From positions 1,768,335-1,832,334 of the forward strand of contig NZ_LMDH01000001.1 in NCBI RefSeq assembly GCF_001425755.1: DNA of 64,000 nucleotides, read 5' to 3'. Under the pieces are notes generated by a model. The model saw nothing but the letters and a program-made list of their open reading frames with translations, did not search any database and had not been told where the DNA came from. The stretch is from Aeromicrobium sp. Root344 (GTDB lineage Bacteria; Actinomycetota; Actinomycetes; Propionibacteriales; Nocardioidaceae). A program made the translations under genes and the position numbers. Position 1 is the first letter of the stretch. Each line of letters opens with the position of its first letter. Below, piece after piece: positions 45,732 to 54,232 of this stretch.

Positions 45732-47642
45732 CTACTCCGCGGCCTGGGAGGGATGCACCCGGCGCAGCATGAAGGTTGTCGGAGCGACCGCAGCGACCGT
45801 CGCGATGGCGAGGCACGTCGCGCCGATCGCGCCCAGGCCGAGCCACGGGATGTCGATCGGCATGCCGTCGAGGCCGCTGCCCAGGGACCGGCCGACCAGG
45901 ACCGCCACCGTCGCGCTGATGATCGCGCCCATCGCCAGCGCTGCGGCGGTCACGAGCGCGGACTCCCAGAGGACGACCTTGCGGACCTGCCGCTCCGTCG
46001 CGCCGATCAGCCGTGTCGCGACGAACTCGCGGTGCCGCTGCAGGCTGCCCATCAACAACGTGTTGGCGATCGCCAGCGCGGCGTAGAACCCCGACGGGCC
46101 GAGCAGCACCCACAGCGCGAACGTGTTGTTCTTGCGCAGGTCGGCATCGGTCGCGGCGAGCCAAGCGTCGGCCGACTCGGCGTGGCCCGAGGTCCCGCGC
46201 AGCGACGCGTTGATCGTCGAGACCGGGTCGGCGACACCCGGCTGGGGGATGACGAACCACCGGTCGGGCGTCGCCGCGACCAGCCCCGGCGGCAGCAGCA
46301 GATCGCCGTAGAGCGACGGCGCCGACTTCACGACCGTCACGACCTTGAGGTCGACCGGCTTGCTGTGGCCGAAGGCGACCCGCATCGTGCTGCCGAGGCG
46401 ATAGCCGCTGTCGAACGCGTACGACTCGGACATGGCGATCGTGTGGCCGTGCAGATCACCGAGTGATCCCCTGACGGCAGTCAGCCCTCGGGCCGCGACC
46501 GCGCTGGCGACGTCGACCGTCTGCGCGTCCTCGAGCTCCCGCTCGCCCTCGCGGTCGATCAGCGTGATGCTGGTCGACGCGCTGGCGTCGGCGACCTTGA
46601 CGGCCGGCGAGGTCGCGAGCGCCGTGCCGGTACGTTCGCCGCCCTGGACGACGACGGGGGCGTTGAGGTACTGCTGGTTGATCGCGTGGTCCCAGTCCGC
46701 GGCGATGCCGAGGGTCAGCAGCAGCGATCCGCCGATGGCCGAGATCGCGAGCGTCGGTGCCGCCAGCGACGCGGTGCGCTTCGCCGAGGCCGCGACGTTG
46801 TCGCGCGCCAGCCGGATCGTCACGTCACCACGGCGTACCAGCGGCCAGGCGATGAGTCGCGCGAGCGCCGGGAACAGCCACGGACCGAAGCAGACCGCCG
46901 AGATGACGAGCATCTCCGGCGCGAAGATGCCGAGGACGAGGGACAGCTCGCCGGTGACGGCGCCCATCGTGACGAGCATGGTGAGGGAACCGCCGAGGCA
47001 GAGGAGCCCGACGACGAGTCGCCAGAATCCCATCCGGCGGCGTTCGACCGCGGCCTCCCGCATCGCGTCGACCGGCGGGATCCTCGACGCGCGCCGTGCG
47101 GCGGATCGCGCGCCGATCAGGGCGACGACGGCGCCGAGCGGGAAGGCGATGGCGAGGGTGGGCCAGAAGCTCGGCGGGTCCAGCTTCATCGGCGTCAGGC
47201 CTCGCTCGTGCGCCAGCCAGAGCGTCGGCGGGGTGATGAGGTGGGCGAACACGCAGCCGGCGAGCGAGGCGACGGCCGCGACGATCAGCGACTCCCCGAG
47301 GATCATCCGGCGGACCTGACGCGGCGTGGCGCCGACCAGCCGCAGGAGACCGAGCTCGCGCCGCCGCGAGGACACGACGAACGAGAACGTGCTGGCGACC
47401 ACGAAGATCGCGATGAACCCGGAGAAGCCGGACATCACGCCGAACATCGAGGCCAGGTCGTCGAGCTGCAGCCGGGTCCTGGTGTCGCCGGGCTCGAGCC
47501 GCGACGTGGCCTCGGCGACCGCGGTGATCATCTCGACCGTCAGTGCGATCAAGGTGACGCCGAGGAACAGCGCGACGAACGATCCGACGTACGGGGCGAT
47601 GTTGCGCCGCACGGTGTGCCGGCTGAGGTCGAGGAGCATCAT
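45732..47642 (-). CDS. FtsX-type ABC transporter permease
   Basis: 636 residues with the duplicated FtsX/MacB fold: an N-terminal membrane helix (about 15-38), a first FtsX core with three membrane helices (75-190), a central pair of helices (205-270) and a C-terminal FtsX core (500-630). The long extracellular part (about 330-500) carries no recognised domain. ATG 47642 overlaps the ATPase stop (ATGA). Such transporters move lipids, peptides or antibiotics, or act as mechanotransducers. The divergent two-component system suggests regulated, stress-type expression. Confidence 0.9.
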   Translation of the reverse strand: MMLLDLSRHTVRRNIAPYVGSFVALFLGVTLIALTVEMITAVAEATSRLEPGDTRTRLQLDDLASMFGVMSGFSGFIAIFVVASTFSFVVSSRRRELGLLRLVGATPRQVRRMILGESLIVAAVASLAGCVFAHLITPPTLWLAHERGLTPMKLDPPSFWPTLAIAFPLGAVVALIGARSAARRASRIPPVDAMREAAVERRRMGFWRLVVGLLCLGGSLTMLVTMGAVTGELSLVLGIFAPEMLVISAVCFGPWLFPALARLIAWPLVRRGDVTIRLARDNVAASAKRTASLAAPTLAISAIGGSLLLTLGIAADWDHAINQQYLNAPVVVQGGERTGTALATSPAVKVADASASTSITLIDREGERELEDAQTVDVASAVAARGLTAVRGSLGDLHGHTIAMSESYAFDSGYRLGSTMRVAFGHSKPVDLKVVTVVKSAPSLYGDLLLPPGLVAATPDRWFVIPQPGVADPVSTINASLRGTSGHAESADAWLAATDADLRKNNTFALWVLLGPSGFYAALAIANTLLMGSLQRHREFVATRLIGATERQVRKVVLWESALVTAAALAMGAIISATVAVLVGRSLGSGLDGMPIDIPWLGLGAIGATCLAIATVAAVAPTTFMLRRVHPSQAAE

Positions 47643-48406
47643 CGTTCGAGCTCGCTCATCATCGCGGCGATCTGGGTCGCGGTGCCGTGCTGCAGGTGTC
47701 CGACGAGCAGGCCGTCCTCGAGGAAGATCACCGAGTGGGCGTACGACGCCGCGACCGGGTCGTGCGTGACCATCGCGATCGTGTGGCCGTGCTCGTCGAC
47801 CGAGCGCCGCAGCAGCTCGAGCACCTGGTGACTGGTCGTACGGTCGAGGGCGCCGGTCGGCTCGTCGGCGAACACGACCTGCGGCTGCGCGATCAGGGCG
47901 CGGGCGATCGAGACGCGTTGCTGCTGACCGCCCGACAGCTCGGCCGGCCGGCGCCCGTGGTGGCCGTCGAGGCCGACGTCGGTGAGCGCCGCGAGGACGT
48001 CGCGGCGACGGGGTCGTACGCCCGCGAGCCGCAGGGGCAGGGCGACGTTGTCGAACACCGTGAGGGCGGGCAGCAGGTTGTAGGACTGGAAGACGAAGCC
48101 CATCGTCGAGCGGCGCATCGTGGTCAGCTCGACCTCGTTGAGCTTCGCCAGGTCCGTGCCGGCGACCAGGACCGTGCCCTTCGTGGGCCGGTCGAGGCCG
48201 GCCGCGCACTGCAGCAGCGTCGACTTGCCGGACCCTGACGGGCCCATGACAGCGGTGAACGTTGAGGCGCCGAACGTGTGGGTGATGCCGCGCAACGCGT
48301 CGACCTTGCCGGCCTTCGACGTGTACGTCTTGGTCACGCCGTCAAGGACGACGGCGTCGGTGCGCGTGGTGGTTCGGCCGGGCTCGGGATCGGTGAGAGT
48401 TGTCAT
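47639..48406 (-). CDS. ABC transporter ATP-binding protein (LolD/MacB type)
   Basis: 255 residues: Walker A GPSGSGKSTLLQ, Q-loop FVFQSYNLLPAL, signature LSGGQQQRVSIARAL, Walker B VVFADEPTGALD and switch His in VTHDP. Residue order and the SYNLLP motif fit the LolD/MacB/FtsE class that pairs with FtsX-like permeases. ATG 48406 is overlapped by a perfect palindrome GTCATG-ACTC-CATGAC (48402-48417). It is upstream of and coupled to the permease, and divergent from the histidine kinase gene. Confidence 0.93.
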   Translation of the reverse strand: MTTLTDPEPGRTTTRTDAVVLDGVTKTYTSKAGKVDALRGITHTFGASTFTAVMGPSGSGKSTLLQCAAGLDRPTKGTVLVAGTDLAKLNEVELTTMRRSTMGFVFQSYNLLPALTVFDNVALPLRLAGVRPRRRDVLAALTDVGLDGHHGRRPAELSGGQQQRVSIARALIAQPQVVFADEPTGALDRTTSHQVLELLRRSVDEHGHTIAMVTHDPVAASYAHSVIFLEDGLLVGHLQHGTATQIAAMMSELER

Positions 48407-48539
48407 GACTCCATGACATCGCCGCAGAGCCGCGTCGTCTCTGGCCTGCGAACCACTCTTGGGGTAGCGCACGCGATACCGCCAGGAGTGGACCTGAGGT
48501 CACTGTCACCAGCGCATCGCACCCCTACGCTGGGTCATC

Positions 48540-49805
48540 ATGACCTCCGCGACGCGTACCTCCCCGGTGTGGTCGGCCGTCGGCGGCAACCCGGTGCGCC
48601 TCGTGCTCTCGCCGTGGCCGTGGCGCTCGCTCGCCTACCTGCTGAGCGGCGCCGTCGTCGGGCTCGTGTCGCTCGTCGGGTTCTTCGTGACGATCGGCGT
48701 GGGCATCGTGACGACGCCGCTCGTCATCGGGTTGTTCATCCTCGGCGCGCTGCCGAAGCTCGGGGCGATGATCGCCGTGGTGGAGCGCCGCCGGTTGCCC
48801 CTGATGCTGGGGGAGCCCGCGGCGCCGGAGCTTTCGGGGACACCGTGGTGGCGGACCCCGCGCGATGCTGCGTCGTGGCGCGCGCTGGGCTACGCCGTGC
48901 TCCTCGCACTCGCCCTGTGGATCGTCGACCTGCTCGTCGCGGTGCTGGTCGTCACCGTCGTCGTGGTGTCGCTGCTGTCGCCGTTGCTGGCCCACTTCGA
49001 CACCGTCGGCATGCTGTGGTGGCAGCTCGACTCGACCCGTGAAGCGGTGCCGTTCGCGATCATCGCGACCCCGGTCGGACTGCTCCTGGGCGCGTACGTG
49101 GTGACGGTCCTGGCCGCGGCGCAGTCGTCGCTGGCGCGGATCCTCCTGAGTCCTCGCGAGGAGGAGCTCGAGGCCCGCGTCACGGAGCTGCGCCGATCGC
49201 GGATCGAGCTCGTCGACGCGTTCGAGACCGAGCGCAAGCGCATCGAGCGCGACCTGCACGACGGGGTGCAGCAGCGCATGGTCGCGCTGACCATGTTGCT
49301 CGGTCGTGCCGAGCTCGACGTGCCCGAGGGCGAAGGACTCGCGCTCGTGCGCCAGGCGCACAGCGAGGCCGAGGCGGCCCTCGCGGACCTGCGCGAGGTC
49401 GTCCGCGGCGTGCATCCCCGCGTCCTCACCGACCTCGGGCTCGGCGCCGCGATCCGTGAGGTCGCCGACCGCATGCCCATCCCCGTACGCGTCGACGTCT
49501 CCCTCGACGAGCGCCCGCCGGCGCAGGTCGAGGCCGCGGCCTATTTCGTCGTCAGCGAGGGGCTCGCCAACGTCGCCAAGCACGCGCAGGCGCGGAGCGC
49601 CGCGATCCATGCCAGACGAGCCGGTGACGCGTTGGTGCTCGTCGTCAGTGACGACGGTCGCGGTGGCGCGGTCGTCGGCGAGGGGTCCGGCCTGTCCGGT
49701 CTGGTCACCCGCCTCGACGCGCTGGGTGGCACGCTGAGCGTCACGAGCCCCGACGGGGGACCGACCGATCTGCGGATGGAGAGCCCATGGCACGTCGACC
49801 GCTGA
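48540..49805 (+). CDS. Sensor histidine kinase (NarL/LiaS-type, HisKA_3)
   Basis: 421 residues. The N-terminal sensor has about four membrane segments (35-80 and 115-150, 175-195) with no large extracellular loop. HisKA_3 dimerisation follows with His240 in IERDLHDGVQQR, then an HATPase_c domain (about 320-415, DDGRGGAVVGEGSGLSGL). Such intramembrane-sensing kinases often detect envelope stress or cell-wall antibiotics. TACGCT lies eight bases before the ATG, suggesting a leaderless message. The gene overlaps the regulator by 19 bases and is divergent from the ABC transporter it probably controls. Confidence 0.92.
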   Translation: MTSATRTSPVWSAVGGNPVRLVLSPWPWRSLAYLLSGAVVGLVSLVGFFVTIGVGIVTTPLVIGLFILGALPKLGAMIAVVERRRLPLMLGEPAAPELSGTPWWRTPRDAASWRALGYAVLLALALWIVDLLVAVLVVTVVVVSLLSPLLAHFDTVGMLWWQLDSTREAVPFAIIATPVGLLLGAYVVTVLAAAQSSLARILLSPREEELEARVTELRRSRIELVDAFETERKRIERDLHDGVQQRMVALTMLLGRAELDVPEGEGLALVRQAHSEAEAALADLREVVRGVHPRVLTDLGLGAAIREVADRMPIPVRVDVSLDERPPAQVEAAAYFVVSEGLANVAKHAQARSAAIHARRAGDALVLVVSDDGRGGAVVGEGSGLSGLVTRLDALGGTLSVTSPDGGPTDLRMESPWHVDR

Positions 49806-50443
49806 GGATCGTCCTCGCCGAGGACTCGGCGCTGCTCCGGGAAGGGCTGGTCGGCATCCTCGAGCGCGCGGGTCACGAGGTCGTGGCGAGTGCGACCGAC
49901 GCCGACGAGCTGGTCGCCGCCGTCCGGGCTGATCCGCCCGACGTGGTGATCACGGACGTACGCATGCCGCCGGGGCACTCCGACGAGGGGCTCCGTGCCG
50001 CCGCTGCGATCCGCGAGGAGCAGCCGGCGCTGCCGATCCTGGTGCTGTCGCAGTACGTCGCCGACGCCTATCTCCCCGCGCTGATGGACTCCGCGGGGAC
50101 CGCGGGCATCGGCTATCTGCTCAAGGACCGGGTCGGCCGGGTCGCGGACTTCCTGGCGAGCCTCGACCAGGTCGTCGACGGGCAGACCGTCGTCGACCCC
50201 GAGGTCGTCCGTCAGCTGCTGGCTCGCCGGAGCGACGACGGGCCGCTCGCCGCGCTGACCGCCCGCGAGCGGGAGGTGCTGGCGTTGATGGCCGAAGGGC
50301 GTACCAACGGGTCGATCGCCGAGGCGCTGTTCGTCAGCGACGCGGCCGTGCGCAAGCACGTCGGCAGCATCTTCGCCAAGCTCGAGCTCGGCGACGACCA
50401 CGATCGCCGCGTCTCCGCCGTCCTCACCTACCTGCGGGGCTGA
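49787..50443 (+). CDS. NarL/LuxR-type response regulator
   Basis: 218 residues: a receiver domain with acidic pocket Glu12/Asp13 and phospho-acceptor Asp57 (VITDVRMPP), and a C-terminal LuxR HTH (about 150-210, LTAREREVLALMAEGRTNGSIAEALFVSDAAVRKHVG). ATG 49787 lies inside the 3' end of the kinase gene, a 19-base overlap typical of coupled two-component pairs. A GHSDEG insertion after the phosphorylation loop is usual in the LiaR-like subgroup. The likely target is the divergent FtsX-type transporter (inference). Confidence 0.94.
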   Translation: MARRPLRIVLAEDSALLREGLVGILERAGHEVVASATDADELVAAVRADPPDVVITDVRMPPGHSDEGLRAAAAIREEQPALPILVLSQYVADAYLPALMDSAGTAGIGYLLKDRVGRVADFLASLDQVVDGQTVVDPEVVRQLLARRSDDGPLAALTAREREVLALMAEGRTNGSIAEALFVSDAAVRKHVGSIFAKLELGDDHDRRVSAVLTYLRG

Positions 50444-50448
50444 GCCCC

Positions 50449-50512
50449 CGCTGGGACTGACGTTTCTGCTGGGCCAGCACGGCGTGTCGCAACAGAGACG
50501 TCAGTCCCAGCG
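50449..50512. terminator. Long inverted repeat (hairpin family A, copy 2)
   Basis: 20-bp arms 50449-50468 and 50493-50512 with one wobble mismatch. The 24-base loop contains CGGCGTGTCGC, identical to 11 bases in the 45660-45722 element. Both end in CCCAGCGA followed by GGACG or AGGACG. It lies between the convergent response regulator and MFS genes. Confidence 0.75.
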
Positions 50513-50518
50513 AGGACG

Positions 50519-51799
50519 TCACATGGGAACGGGCGTGAGGGACTCTCGTACGGCGGCGCGCTTGCGGGACGAGCCGAGGATCCACGACAGCACGGCGGCG
50601 ACGGCACACAGCCCGGCACCGCCGAACCACGCCAGCGAGTAGCTCCCGGTCTGGTCCCGGATGACTCCGGCGACCAGGGCGGCAGCAGCGGCGCCGAACT
50701 GGTGCGCCGCGAACACCCAGCCGAACACGATCGTGCCCTGCTCGCCGAAGATCTCCCGGCACAGCGCCACGGTCGGCGGCACCGTCGCGACCCAGTCGAG
50801 TCCGTAGATCACGACGAACGCGACGATGCTCGGCCGTACGCTCGACGACAGCAGCGTCGGCAGCAGGACGAGCCCGACCCCGCGGAACGCGTAGTAGCCG
50901 ACGAGCAGCATCCGGGGGTCGTAGCGGTCGGTGAACCAGCCCGACGCCACCGTGCCGGCGATGTCGAAGATGCCGACGACCGCCAGCAGGCCCGCCGCCG
51001 TGGTCTGGTCCATCCCGTGGTCGTGCGCCGACGGGATGAAGTGGATGCCGACCAGGCCGTTGGTCGTCGCACCGCAGATCGCGAACGCGGCGGCGAGGGC
51101 CCAGAACGCCGGCACGCGGGCGGCGGCGCGCAGCGCATCGGTCGCCCGCTTGGCCGCTCCACCGGTCTCCCGTACGGGCGGCAGCCAGTCGGCCGGCGCG
51201 CCGTACGGTGCGAGGTGGCGGTCCTCCGGGAAGTCACCGATGAACCGGATGACCAGGGGTACGACCAGCAGTGCGGCGCAGGCGATCGTCAGCGACGCCG
51301 TGCGCCAACCGACGTTCTCGGCGAGGGCGGCGACGATCGGCAGGAACACCAGCTGGCCCGTCGCTCCGCCGGCCGTGAGGATGCCCATGACGAGGCCGCG
51401 CCGCTCGATGAACCAGCGGTTGGCGATCGTCGCGGCGAACACCATCGCCATCGAGCCCGTGCCGAGCCCGATCAGCACGCCCCACGTGATGAGCAGCTGG
51501 AACGACTCGGTCATGAACACCGTGAGGCCGCTGCCCAGCGACACCATCAACAGCGCCACCGTGGTGACCTTGCGGATCCCGAACTTGTCCATCAGTGCCG
51601 CGGCGAACGGCGCAGTGAGCCCGTAGAGCAGCAGGTTGATGCTGACCGCGAGCGACATGATGCTCGTCGACCAGCCGAACTCGTCGTGCAGCGGCACGAA
51701 CAGCGCACCCGGTGCGGCGCGGAAGCCGGCGGCACCGACCAGCGCGACGAACGCCGTCACGGCGACGAGCCAGGCCGGGTGGATGCGCGTACGGGTCAT
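50519..51799 (-). CDS. MFS transporter (OFA/monocarboxylate-like)
   Basis: 426 residues with 12 hydrophobic segments. It opens WLVAVTAFVALVGAAGFRAAPGALFVPLHDEFGWS, the layout of the oxalate:formate antiporter/monocarboxylate porter branch, and has the charged middle loop at about 195-225. ATG 51799 follows CAGGA. It is divergent from an HxlR regulator. A TTGCTT-18-TATGGT promoter (51859-51864 and 51835-51840 on this strand) is overlapped by the regulator's inverted repeat. The substrate is probably a small carboxylate, but this is only family-level inference. Confidence 0.9.
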   Translation of the reverse strand: MTRTRIHPAWLVAVTAFVALVGAAGFRAAPGALFVPLHDEFGWSTSIMSLAVSINLLLYGLTAPFAAALMDKFGIRKVTTVALLMVSLGSGLTVFMTESFQLLITWGVLIGLGTGSMAMVFAATIANRWFIERRGLVMGILTAGGATGQLVFLPIVAALAENVGWRTASLTIACAALLVVPLVIRFIGDFPEDRHLAPYGAPADWLPPVRETGGAAKRATDALRAAARVPAFWALAAAFAICGATTNGLVGIHFIPSAHDHGMDQTTAAGLLAVVGIFDIAGTVASGWFTDRYDPRMLLVGYYAFRGVGLVLLPTLLSSSVRPSIVAFVVIYGLDWVATVPPTVALCREIFGEQGTIVFGWVFAAHQFGAAAAALVAGVIRDQTGSYSLAWFGGAGLCAVAAVLSWILGSSRKRAAVRESLTPVPM

Positions 51800-51812
51800 G
51801 GTTCCTGACTTT

Positions 51813-51861
51813 CTTGAGGAAAGTTGCCTGGTCGACCATACTGGTGCTGGCTTTCCTCAAG
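51813..51861. promoter_or_regulatory. Symmetric operator between divergent MFS and HxlR genes
   Basis: CTTGAGGAAAG (51813-51823) and its exact complement (51851-51861) form an 11-bp inverted repeat with a 27-bp gap. The plus promoter TTGAGG (51815-51820) - 16 - CATACT (51837-51842) and the minus promoter TTGCTT-18-TATGGT each have the -35 on one arm and share the -10 region. This is the likely HxlR binding site. Confidence 0.8.
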
Positions 51862-51894
51862 CAAGCCGAAATCCAGCCAAAACCGAGGTGCATC

Positions 51895-52389
51895 ATGCCA
51901 CTGCGATCCGACTGGTCCGAGGACCTGTGTCCCGTACGCCGGGGACTCGACGTGCTCGGCGATCCGTGGATCATGCTGATCATGCGCGAGGTCCTGCACG
52001 GGCGCTGCCGGTTCGACGAGATCCGCGACAGCATCGGCATCTCCGACGCGGTCCTGAGCCGCCGGCTTCGGCTGCTCGTCGACGAGGAGCTGCTGCGCAA
52101 GGTCGAGTACCGCGCCGACCGGCGAACGCACTTCGAGTACGTCGCGACCGACGCCGGCGCCGACCTCCTGCCGATCATGCACGCCGTGTCGATCTGGGCT
52201 GAGAAGCACACGCGGATGCCCGAAGGCGGCGCACACATGGCGGTCATCCACGAGACGTGCGGCGCCGAGACGACGACAGCCGACGTCTGCAGCGAGTGCG
52301 GCGACGTGCTCCGCCCCGGCGACGTCAGCTGGGACAAGCCTTGGAAGGCGACCCGCGAGCGCCTGGTCGGCGCAGCTCAGCCCTCGTAG
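51895..52389 (+). CDS. HxlR-family transcriptional regulator
   Basis: 164 residues: an HxlR winged helix (residues 8-100, DLCPVRRGLDVLGDPWIMLIMREV) with Cys11 at the position used for redox sensing in some HxlR proteins. A C-terminal extension follows, with a CxxC-like pair (ADVCSECGDVLRPGDV) and another Cys (ETCGAET) that may bind zinc. ATG 51895 follows GAGGTG. Divergent from an MFS exporter, it probably represses that gene until it senses an electrophile or the transported acid. Its last 13 bases overlap the haemoglobin gene end. Confidence 0.92.
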   Translation: MPLRSDWSEDLCPVRRGLDVLGDPWIMLIMREVLHGRCRFDEIRDSIGISDAVLSRRLRLLVDEELLRKVEYRADRRTHFEYVATDAGADLLPIMHAVSIWAEKHTRMPEGGAHMAVIHETCGAETTTADVCSECGDVLRPGDVSWDKPWKATRERLVGAAQPS

Positions 52390-52838
52390 GGCGGTGCCTC
52401 GCCCCAGCCCCACCGCGGCGTGGGCAGCTCGGGCGGGGGTGTCGCGCCTGCAGCCGAGTTGGCCTTGGCGATCCGGGTGCCCCACTCGACGTAGGCGACG
52501 AACGCCGAGCGGAACTCAGGGTCGTCGGGCAGGCCGGCCTCGTCGGCGCTCGCCGCGATGAGTCCGGCCCACCGCGCGCGTTGCTCCTCGGTGATGGCCA
52601 GCCCGATGTGGTGGCGCAGCATGCTGGGATAGTCGCCCAGCTGGTCGGTGTAGGTCGTCGGCCCGCCGAACACCTCGCCGAGCCACAGCGCGACGTGCTC
52701 GCGATGCTGTGCGCCCATGTGGCGGAACACCGGCTCGAGCACCGGATCGGCGAGCACCCGGTCGTAGAACACCTCGGTCAGGCGCAGCAGGCCGTCGTAG
52801 CCGCCGCACCAGTCGTACAGCGTCGGGGTCGCGGTCAT
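52377..52838 (-). CDS. Group II truncated haemoglobin
   Basis: A 153-residue globin-fold haem protein (YDWCGGYDGLLRLTEVFYD, ADPVLEPVFRHMGAQHREHVALWL, YPSMLRHHIGLAI). The conserved Trp at G8 (ARWAGL) and the proximal-His region MLRHH place it in group II (trHbO), proteins linked to oxygen, peroxide or nitric-oxide handling. ATG 52838 follows AAGGAG. It has a short Pro-rich C-terminal tail. It is convergent with the HxlR gene and shares 13 bp with it. Confidence 0.93.
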   Translation of the reverse strand: MTATPTLYDWCGGYDGLLRLTEVFYDRVLADPVLEPVFRHMGAQHREHVALWLGEVFGGPTTYTDQLGDYPSMLRHHIGLAITEEQRARWAGLIAASADEAGLPDDPEFRSAFVAYVEWGTRIAKANSAAGATPPPELPTPRWGWGEAPPYEG

Positions 52839-52905
52839 CGGCTCTCCTTGCTCCAGTGTCGCGATCGTAGCCCGACAGACTGACTCCACCGGGCAGACTG
52901 ATCCT

Positions 52906-53529
52906 GTGCCTGACCTGACCCGCCTTCGCGACGCGCTCGTCGCGTGGGCCTCGGGCGGCGACGGGGCTGCCGTGCCGGAGCTCGCCGCGGGGCTGCGCGT
53001 GGTCGCGCTCGTCGAGGGCGTGAGCGACCAGGCGGCGGTCGAGCGCCTGGCCGTACGCCGTGGCCGTGACCTCGGGGCCGAGGGGGTGTGCGTCGTGCCG
53101 ATGGGCGGGGCGACCAACATCCGCCGGTTCGTCGACGTCCTCGGTCCACACGGCCTCGGCACCTCGATCGCGGGGCTGTGCGATCGCGCGGAGCTGGGAT
53201 TCTTCGAACGGGCCCTCGCCCGGGCCGGACTCGGGCTCGACGGCTTCTTCGTGTGCGAGCCCGACCTCGAGGGTGAGCTCATCCGTGCCCTCGGGGCGGC
53301 GGCGGTCGAGCAGGTCATCGCACTCGAGGGCGAGACCCGGGCGTACGACGTCTTCCGTCAGCAGCCCGCACAGCGGGAACGCAGCGACGAGCAGCGCCTG
53401 CACCGGTTCATGGGGACGCACAGCGGGCGCAAGGAGCAGTACGGCCGGGCGCTCGTCGATGCGCTGGACCTCGACCGTGTGCCGAGGCCTCTCGACGACC
53501 TGCTCGTCAGGCTCACGGAGCGCGGCTGA
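52906..53529 (+). CDS. Stand-alone TOPRIM-domain protein (OLD-nuclease-like)
   Basis: 207 residues consisting mainly of a TOPRIM fold, with motifs like those of OLD-family nucleases: Glu in VALVEGVSDQAAVERLA, the AGLCDRAELG Asp, and an FVCEPDLEGELIRALG acidic patch. The usual N-terminal ABC-type ATPase of OLD proteins is absent, and no such gene adjoins. The family occurs in actinobacteria as a single-domain protein, usually annotated only as TOPRIM nucleotidyl transferase/hydrolase. Mg-dependent nuclease or topoisomerase-like chemistry is inferred. A weak CAGACT box precedes GTG 52906 by six bases. Confidence 0.88.
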   Translation: MPDLTRLRDALVAWASGGDGAAVPELAAGLRVVALVEGVSDQAAVERLAVRRGRDLGAEGVCVVPMGGATNIRRFVDVLGPHGLGTSIAGLCDRAELGFFERALARAGLGLDGFFVCEPDLEGELIRALGAAAVEQVIALEGETRAYDVFRQQPAQRERSDEQRLHRFMGTHSGRKEQYGRALVDALDLDRVPRPLDDLLVRLTERG

Positions 53530-53541
53530 GACACTGGGCGC

Positions 53542-53760
53542 ATGGATCTTCCCGTCGCCTGGTCGCTCGTGCTCATCGTCACCGCGGTCTGGAACTTCGT
53601 CATCTGGCCGCCGTTCCTCAAGCGCGTACGCAAGGACGAGCGGTCGCGCGACGCCGCCGGCAACGCCACGACGTTCCTGCGCGTCCACACGATCCTCATC
53701 GGGATCTCACTGGCGCTCGCCGTCGCTGTCGGCGTGCTCGGAATCGTCACGCTGTTCTGA
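53542..53760 (+). CDS. SCO4848-type small membrane protein
   Basis: 72 residues with two hydrophobic segments (about 6-26 and 48-70) separated by a basic cytoplasmic loop (LKRVRKDERSRDAAGNATTF). Sequence and size match the actinobacterial SCO4848 membrane-protein family, whose function is unknown. It lies 12 bp after the TOPRIM gene and 14 bp before a small GNAT gene, suggesting one transcript. No clear ribosome site is visible at ATG 53542. Confidence 0.85.
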   Translation: MDLPVAWSLVLIVTAVWNFVIWPPFLKRVRKDERSRDAAGNATTFLRVHTILIGISLALAVAVGVLGIVTLF

Positions 53761-53774
53761 GCGTTGACGCACGT

Positions 53775-54053
53775 ATGAGCAACCAGGTCACCCACAACGC
53801 CGACAAGGACCGCTACGAGATCCACGTCGACGGCATCCTCGCCGGCTTCACCCAGGCATTCGAGGACGGCGACGTCGTCACGTTCCCGCACACCGTCGTG
53901 TTCGACCAGTTCGAAGGCCAGGGCCTCGCGTCGCAGCTGGTCACCGGTGCCCTCGACGACATCCGCGTGCGCGGCAAGAAGATCATCGCGACCTGCCCGT
54001 ACGTCGCACGGTTCGTCGAGAAGCACCCGGACTACCAAGACCTGTTGGCGTGA
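53775..54053 (+). CDS. Small GNAT-family N-acetyltransferase (YjdJ type)
   Basis: A 92-residue minimal GNAT domain: VTFPHTVVFDQFEGQGLASQLV gives the acetyl-CoA pyrophosphate loop (Q-G-x-A), followed by KIIATCPYVARFVEKHPDY, a signature of the YjdJ/GTNACT group. The protein is cytosolic and the acceptor unknown; small members are proposed to acylate proteins or act on small metabolites. Cys73 in the TCPY motif is conserved in the group. Confidence 0.88.
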   Translation: MSNQVTHNADKDRYEIHVDGILAGFTQAFEDGDVVTFPHTVVFDQFEGQGLASQLVTGALDDIRVRGKKIIATCPYVARFVEKHPDYQDLLA

Positions 54054-54094
54054 CCACGCGCACACCGCGCGATTCGTTGGGCGAGGCAACGAAC

Positions 54095-54232
54095 TGCTAG
54101 AATGTGAATACGTGAACGCGCCAGTCCGGTGCTGTTCCGGCCCGACGAAGTAGCGCATCGTGCGTGAAATGGATATCGGGCATTCATCCCGAATCGTCTG
54201 TGAGTTCCTTGAATCAGCCTGAAGGCAGCTCT
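54095..54232 (+). promoter_or_regulatory. Extended -10 promoter and structured leader of the DEAD-box gene
   Basis: TGC-TAGAAT (54095-54103) is an extended -10. The roughly 120-base leader to GTG 54233 holds short stems CCGG/CCGG (near 54126-54140) and CGGG/CCCG (near 54177-54191). Long structured leaders are typical of cold-inducible helicase mRNAs. That role is inferred here. Confidence 0.5.

Noticed and set aside
52906..54053. TOPRIM-SCO4848-GNAT run considered as a new defence island
   Set aside because: All three occur as ordinary chromosomal genes in actinobacteria; no ATPase, nuclease partner, mobile marker or composition shift is present.
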